This document shows positions 7,448 through 10,001 of a DNA stretch of 10,001 bases, one piece after another (position 1 is the stretch's first letter; every line of letters starts with the position of its first letter). The notes beneath the pieces were generated by a model. The model worked only from the letters and a program-made list of their open reading frames with translations, did not search any database and was not told the origin of the DNA. Origin of the DNA: Dunaliella salina (Eukaryota > Chlorophyta > Chlorophyceae > Chlamydomonadales > Dunaliellaceae); assembly GCA_002284615.2 (NCBI GenBank), contig MU069616.1, forward strand, positions 204,450 to 214,450, written 5' to 3'. Position numbers and translations under genes: made by a program.

Positions 7448-7761
7448 GTGCAGGCCTCCCTGAACGCATGCAGCCTATGGCCTGCTCAGACTTTTTTCGG
7501 AGTGCGGGAACAGTGCCAGCTTATTTTTCTCTTTGAAGTCCAGAAACACTGCTTTGTAGGAGGAGGATTCACCTGAGCATGGCAGGCCTGAGGAGCGCAC
7601 AAAGCTGCAGCCACTGGTCGCGCTACTTTTTCTCGAGCACGCGTGCTGCTGAGCATCAGGGGTTCTGTGTTGTCACAGTCCTCCCAGCATTTGGGCTGTC
7701 AAGCATTAGCAGTGCAGGCTTTCCTTCACGCATGCGGCCTATGGCCTGTTCAGACTTTTCT
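7448..7761. repeat. 264-bp-spaced duplication (7448-7497 and 7712-7761)
   Basis: GTGCAGG...CGCATGC(A/G)GCCTATGGCCTG(C/T)TCAGACTTTT is present twice, 264 bp apart, with about 43 of 50 bases identical. A GCATTAGC(A/G)GTGC word upstream of the copies (7317, 7703) suggests that a longer unit was copied. Between the copies, CACCTGAGCATGGCAGGCCTGAGGAGC (7571-7597) belongs to the CTGAGCAGC family seen at 8395-8720. Open frames here are short and lack domains. Confidence 0.8.
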
Positions 7762-7850
7762 TTTTCTTCTTTGCGGTGCAGTTAAAGCGCTCTGCAGGGC
7801 CACACCATTTTTCACCCTGCCTCCAGCTTGTGGCTGAGGTCCATGAGCAC

Positions 7851-8056
7851 CTTGTGAGGTCAGCCTGAGCCTGTCCACAGAGGGCTTGTGTGCTCGCTCG
7901 CCGCACCAACACAAAAACCTCACCATGTGAGGCCAGCCTTGACCTGTCCACAGTGGGCTTGTGTACTCGCTCACCGCATCGACACCAAAACCTCACCTTG
8001 TGAGGACAACCCTGACCTGTCCACAGCGGGCTTGTGTACCCACTCACAGCACCAAC
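7851..8056. repeat. 73-bp tandem array with internal hairpin, about 3 copies
   Basis: TGTGAGG starts at 7853, 7926 and 7999, exactly 73 bp apart. Each unit contains GACCTGTCCACAG (GAGCCTGTCCACAG in the first), GGGCTTGTGT and a CACCAACAC/CGACACC segment. At the unit junctions CCTCAC-CAT-GTGAGG and CCTCAC-CTT-GTGAGG form perfect 6-bp stems with 3-nt loops. The fourth junction is interrupted by the hAT element at 8057 and continues at 8261 (ACAAAAATTTCAAC). The period is not a multiple of three, so the minus-strand frames are not a repeated protein. Confidence 0.92.
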
Positions 8057-8252
8057 CGGGGATGGGCCATACTTGAAAACGCGAATTTTGAATTACCAAA
8101 AAACTGATGTTTAAACGCGTATGCTTCGAATACATTTGCCTAAAATGCCTAAAACGTCAGTCATATGTAGCGCGTTTGTGTGCAACGTACGCGTCTTGCA
8201 CGCGTTAAAAACTCATACAGCTCCTCCCCAACCCACGTATGACCCATCCCTG
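8057..8252. mobile_element. Non-autonomous hAT-type DNA transposon (MITE), 196 bp
   Basis: Termini are CGGGGATGGGCCATAC (8057-8072) and, as reverse complement of the right end, CAGGGATGGGTCATAC (8237-8252): 14 of 16 match, with the CAGGG-type end usual for hAT. An exact 8-bp target duplication, GCACCAAC, lies at 8049-8056 and 8253-8260. Inside, the core ACGCG/CGCGT occurs five times (8079, 8115, 8171, 8189, 8200), three of them as ACGCGT; such subterminal words fit transposase binding. The interior is A/T-richer than the host and has no ORF worth calling. Insertion into a unit of the 73-bp array is confirmed because removing the element plus one TSD restores ...GCACCAACACAAAAA, as in the neighbouring unit. 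Confidence 0.93.
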
Positions 8253-8394
8253 GCACCAACACAAAAATTTCAACTGAGCAGCCTAAAGTTGGCCAATTGC
8301 CTCTTTTCATACGTATTATGCGGCAAATGCAAGGAGTTTTTGGCACCAAAAATACGGACTTGCGGTGTTGACGCATGGAACTGACCAACCCTGA

Positions 8395-8720
8395 GCATGC
8401 AGGGCCCTGTGCTTTGCAGGGCCACGCGTTCCTCGCCTGAGCAGCATGGCGGGCTTGAGCAGCGCGTGTGGCTGCAGTGAATGGGAAGGCACTGTGCTTT
8501 GTTGTTCCACACACACTGGAGCAGCTTGCTGAACAGGCACCGCGCTTTGCAGTTCCACACCCTTGAGCAGCACACTGGGCAGCCACTATGCTTTGCAGGG
8601 CCCCTCACTTGATCAGTATGCCGAGCAGGCAAAGTGCTTCGCAGTAATAAAGCACACTCTCACCTGAGCAGCATGACGGGCCTGAGCAGCGCGTGTGGTA
8701 GCAGTGAGTGGGAAGGCTGC
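8395..8720. repeat. CTGAGCAGC-rich degenerate repeat family
   Basis: CCTGAGCAGCATGGCGGGC at 8436 recurs as CCTGAGCAGCATGACGGGC at 8663, 227 bp later; both are followed by TTGAGCAGCGCGTGTGG or CTGAGCAGCGCGTGTGG and AGTG(A)ATGGGAAGGC-type sequence. Between them, GCTTTGCAG(GGCC/TTCCAC) occurs near 8411, 8546 and 8590. Minus-strand frames up to 141 codons are Cys/Ala-rich readings of the repeat (AQARHAAQARN) and are not called. Confidence 0.75.
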
Positions 8721-8756
8721 CTTCTCATCATCCGCTTTTGCTTCTGGGGCGGCTGG

Positions 8757-9372
8757 CTCAAAGGGCTTGATGAAGCTGCCAGTAGCTGGCAGCCTACCGT
8801 GCCTTGAGCCAGCTCCTGCACCTTAGTGAGTCACAGGTGGTGACGTGTCAATACAATGCATAATAAGTCATTCCACGCTGGCTCAAAGGGCTTGGGCAAA
8901 GCTGCCAGTTGCTGGTGGCCTACCATGCCTTGAGCCAGGTCCTGCACCTGCGTGAGGTACAGGTGATGTGTCAAGACAACCGTGATAAGTGGGCTTGGTG
9001 AAGCTGCTGGTAGCTGGTGGTCTGCCATGCCTTGAGCCAGGACCTGCACCTGCATGAGGTACAAGTGATGTCTCAAGACAATGCGTAATAAGTGGGCTTG
9101 GTGAAGCTGCTGGTAGCTGGTGGTCTACCATGCCTTGAGCCAGGCCCTGCACCTGCGTGCGGTACAGGTGATGTGTGAAGACAACCGTAATAAGTGGGCT
9201 TGGTGAAGCTGCTGGTAGCTGGTGGTCTGCCATGCCTTGAGCCAGGTCCTGCACCTGCGTGAGGTACAGGTGATGTGTCAAGACAATGCATAATAAGTGG
9301 GCTTGATGAAGCTGCTGGTAGCTAGTGGTCTACCATGCCTTGAGCCAGCTTCTGCGCCTGCATGAGGCAAAG
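8757..9372. repeat. 103-bp tandem array, about 6 copies
   Basis: GGGCTTG(G/A)TGAAGCTGC or a variant starts at 8763, 8888, 8991, 9094, 9196 and 9299 (spacings 125, 103, 103, 102, 103). Units share ATGCCTTGAGCCAG(G/C), CCTGCACCTGCGTGAGGTAC and AATAAGTG. The middle units are closest to each other and the outer ones more diverged, as expected of unequal crossing-over. The minus strand is open in several frames (HHLYLTQVQDLAQGM), but the period is not a multiple of three, so this is not a repeat protein. Confidence 0.93.
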
Positions 9373-9672
9373 CAATACACAAATAAGTCTGTGAACTTAT
9401 CATACATAGGATGTTGGACATTTAGCACAGTATGAGGAACCTCAGAAAGGGGTCCAAGGCGCCCTGCTCCCTGCCCCAACCCATCTTCAGGTTCTTAATC
9501 AGGCAGACTTTGATGGCAAATCATTTGTGATCTGGTCTTTGCGAACAAAGTCCGGGCAAGGCAGCCTGCGCAACGCAAAGCAGCCTTAATCACAGAAACA
9601 CCAAGAGAGAAAACACAGTGATGGCCTTAACCACAGATCCACATGAGCATGCACTGACTGCCTCTTCCACAC
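9373..9672. other. Unassigned spacer
   Basis: Mixed sequence between the 103-bp array and the telomere-like tract. No long frame, tRNA, palindrome or repeat stands out on either strand. Confidence 0.5.
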
Positions 9673-9675
9673 CCA

Positions 9676-9730
9676 AACCCTAACCCTGACCGAGACCCTA
9701 AACCCTAAACCCTAAACCTAAAGCCTAACC
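9676..9730. repeat. Interstitial telomere-like tract, CCCTAAA type
   Basis: Three exact CCCTAAA units are contiguous at 9696-9716. Degenerate relatives lie on both sides (AACCCTAACCCTGACC on the left, CCTAAAGCCTAACCC on the right). On the minus strand this is TTTAGGG, the usual telomere repeat of land plants and many green algae. Sequence continues on both sides, so this is an internal tract (or a subtelomere), not a chromosome end inside the window. Confidence 0.9.
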
Positions 9731-9777
9731 CACATAACCATTTGGAAAAAACGTGGTAACCGCCACCAGAGAGTCAC

Positions 9778-9913
9778 CTGAAAATGCGGCGACGGCCTTC
9801 GCCGCCGCCAAAGAGGGTGGCTTTCGGAAAGAGCTGGCTTCGCGGAAGGAGGACTTAGGGCGCGCAAGAAGAGCAGGGTGCCGGTCGCGATGCAAGCTAA
9901 CGCTGGCCCCCAT
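9778..9913 (-). CDS. Candidate first exon, transit-peptide-like
   Basis: On the minus strand an ATG at 9913-9911 (context GATCCATGGGG) opens 45 codons: MGASVSLHRDRHPALLARPK, then SSFREASSFRKPPSLAAAK and AVAAFS. It ends at a good donor, TTTTCAG/GTGACT, at 9777 (phase 1). Ser, Ala and Arg are common and acids rare, as in chloroplast or mitochondrial presequences; that is compositional and not proof. Without splicing the frame reads on to a TAG at 9727-9725. The next sense-direction sequence is the telomere-like tract, which would be intronic. The complementary + frame (ESPENAATAFAAAKEGG) is a competing but less supported reading. The 25-bp array would be its upstream region. Confidence 0.35.
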
Positions 9914-9940
9914 GGATCGAGAGCCCAAGGCGGCCTGCTG

Positions 9941-10001
9941 GTGACACGAGGATGGAGGATGGTTTGTGACACTAAGGAGGAGGGTGGTTTGTGACACGAC
10001 A
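9941..10001. repeat. 25-bp tandem repeat, cut by the window edge
   Basis: GTGACAC starts at 9941, 9966 and 9991, exactly 25 bp apart, within units of the form GGTTTGTGACACNAGGAGGA. At least 2.4 copies are visible and the array continues beyond 10001. Confidence 0.88.

Noticed and set aside
7839..8060. CRISPR-like array (73-bp periodic units with hairpins)
   Set aside because: The whole unit is repeated, with no unique spacers between short identical repeats, and the context is eukaryotic.
8883..9281. 132-codon minus frame with a repeated HHLYLTQVQDLAQGM-like peptide
   Set aside because: The 103-bp period shifts the frame at each unit, so a repeat protein cannot be maintained; absence of stops reflects unit composition.

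Overview
The window looks like nuclear DNA of a eukaryote, probably a green plant or green alga. The evidence is an interstitial tract of plant-type telomere repeat (CCCTAAA on + = TTTAGGG on -), long GT/CA microsatellites, spliceosomal-type exon borders and many diverged tandem repeats. The repeat style, the moderate base composition and a long low-complexity exon recall chlamydomonadalean algae such as Dunaliella. That is only an impression; no marker gene fixes the organism.

All convincing coding sequence is on the minus strand and is split by introns, so simple ORFs mislead here. At the left edge, two exons (554-420, then 78-1) match in phase across a 341-nt intron that carries (CA)32 on the sense strand. 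Their product runs off the window at a TPAEALK motif that may be the start of a DYRK-type kinase homology region. In the centre, a 458-codon exon (6845-5472) encodes an intrinsically disordered, Ser/Pro/Gly- and Glu-rich protein. It splices in phase, across a 169-nt intron, to a short exon at 5302. Weaker exon candidates follow at 4898-4842, 4741-4457 and 4484-4425, across an intron with a second very long CA tract. A possible first exon with a transit-peptide-like composition lies at 9913-9778. Whether these belong to one gene or to two or three cannot be settled here.

The rest is mostly repeat. From left to right: a degenerate field built around CACTGCCATTCATGCC (about 775-1690); a 203-bp tandem array (2579-3245); a 111-bp array (3600-3880); a short AGCAATACCT array (4261-4375); a 46-bp array (7034-7145); a 264-bp spaced duplication (7448/7712); a 73-bp array with a built-in hairpin (7851 onward); a CTGAGCAGC-rich family (8395-8720); a 103-bp array (8757-9372); a 25-bp array cut by the right edge.

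The clearest new objects are two short non-autonomous hAT-type DNA transposons. Each has CAGGG-type terminal inverted repeats, an exact 8-bp target duplication and clustered subterminal motifs: 1743-2093 (TSD GTGCAAGC) and 8057-8252 (TSD GCACCAAC). The second sits inside a unit of the 73-bp array, so neighbouring units show the empty site. I see no tRNA, rRNA, CRISPR or prokaryote-style operon, and no transposase gene.
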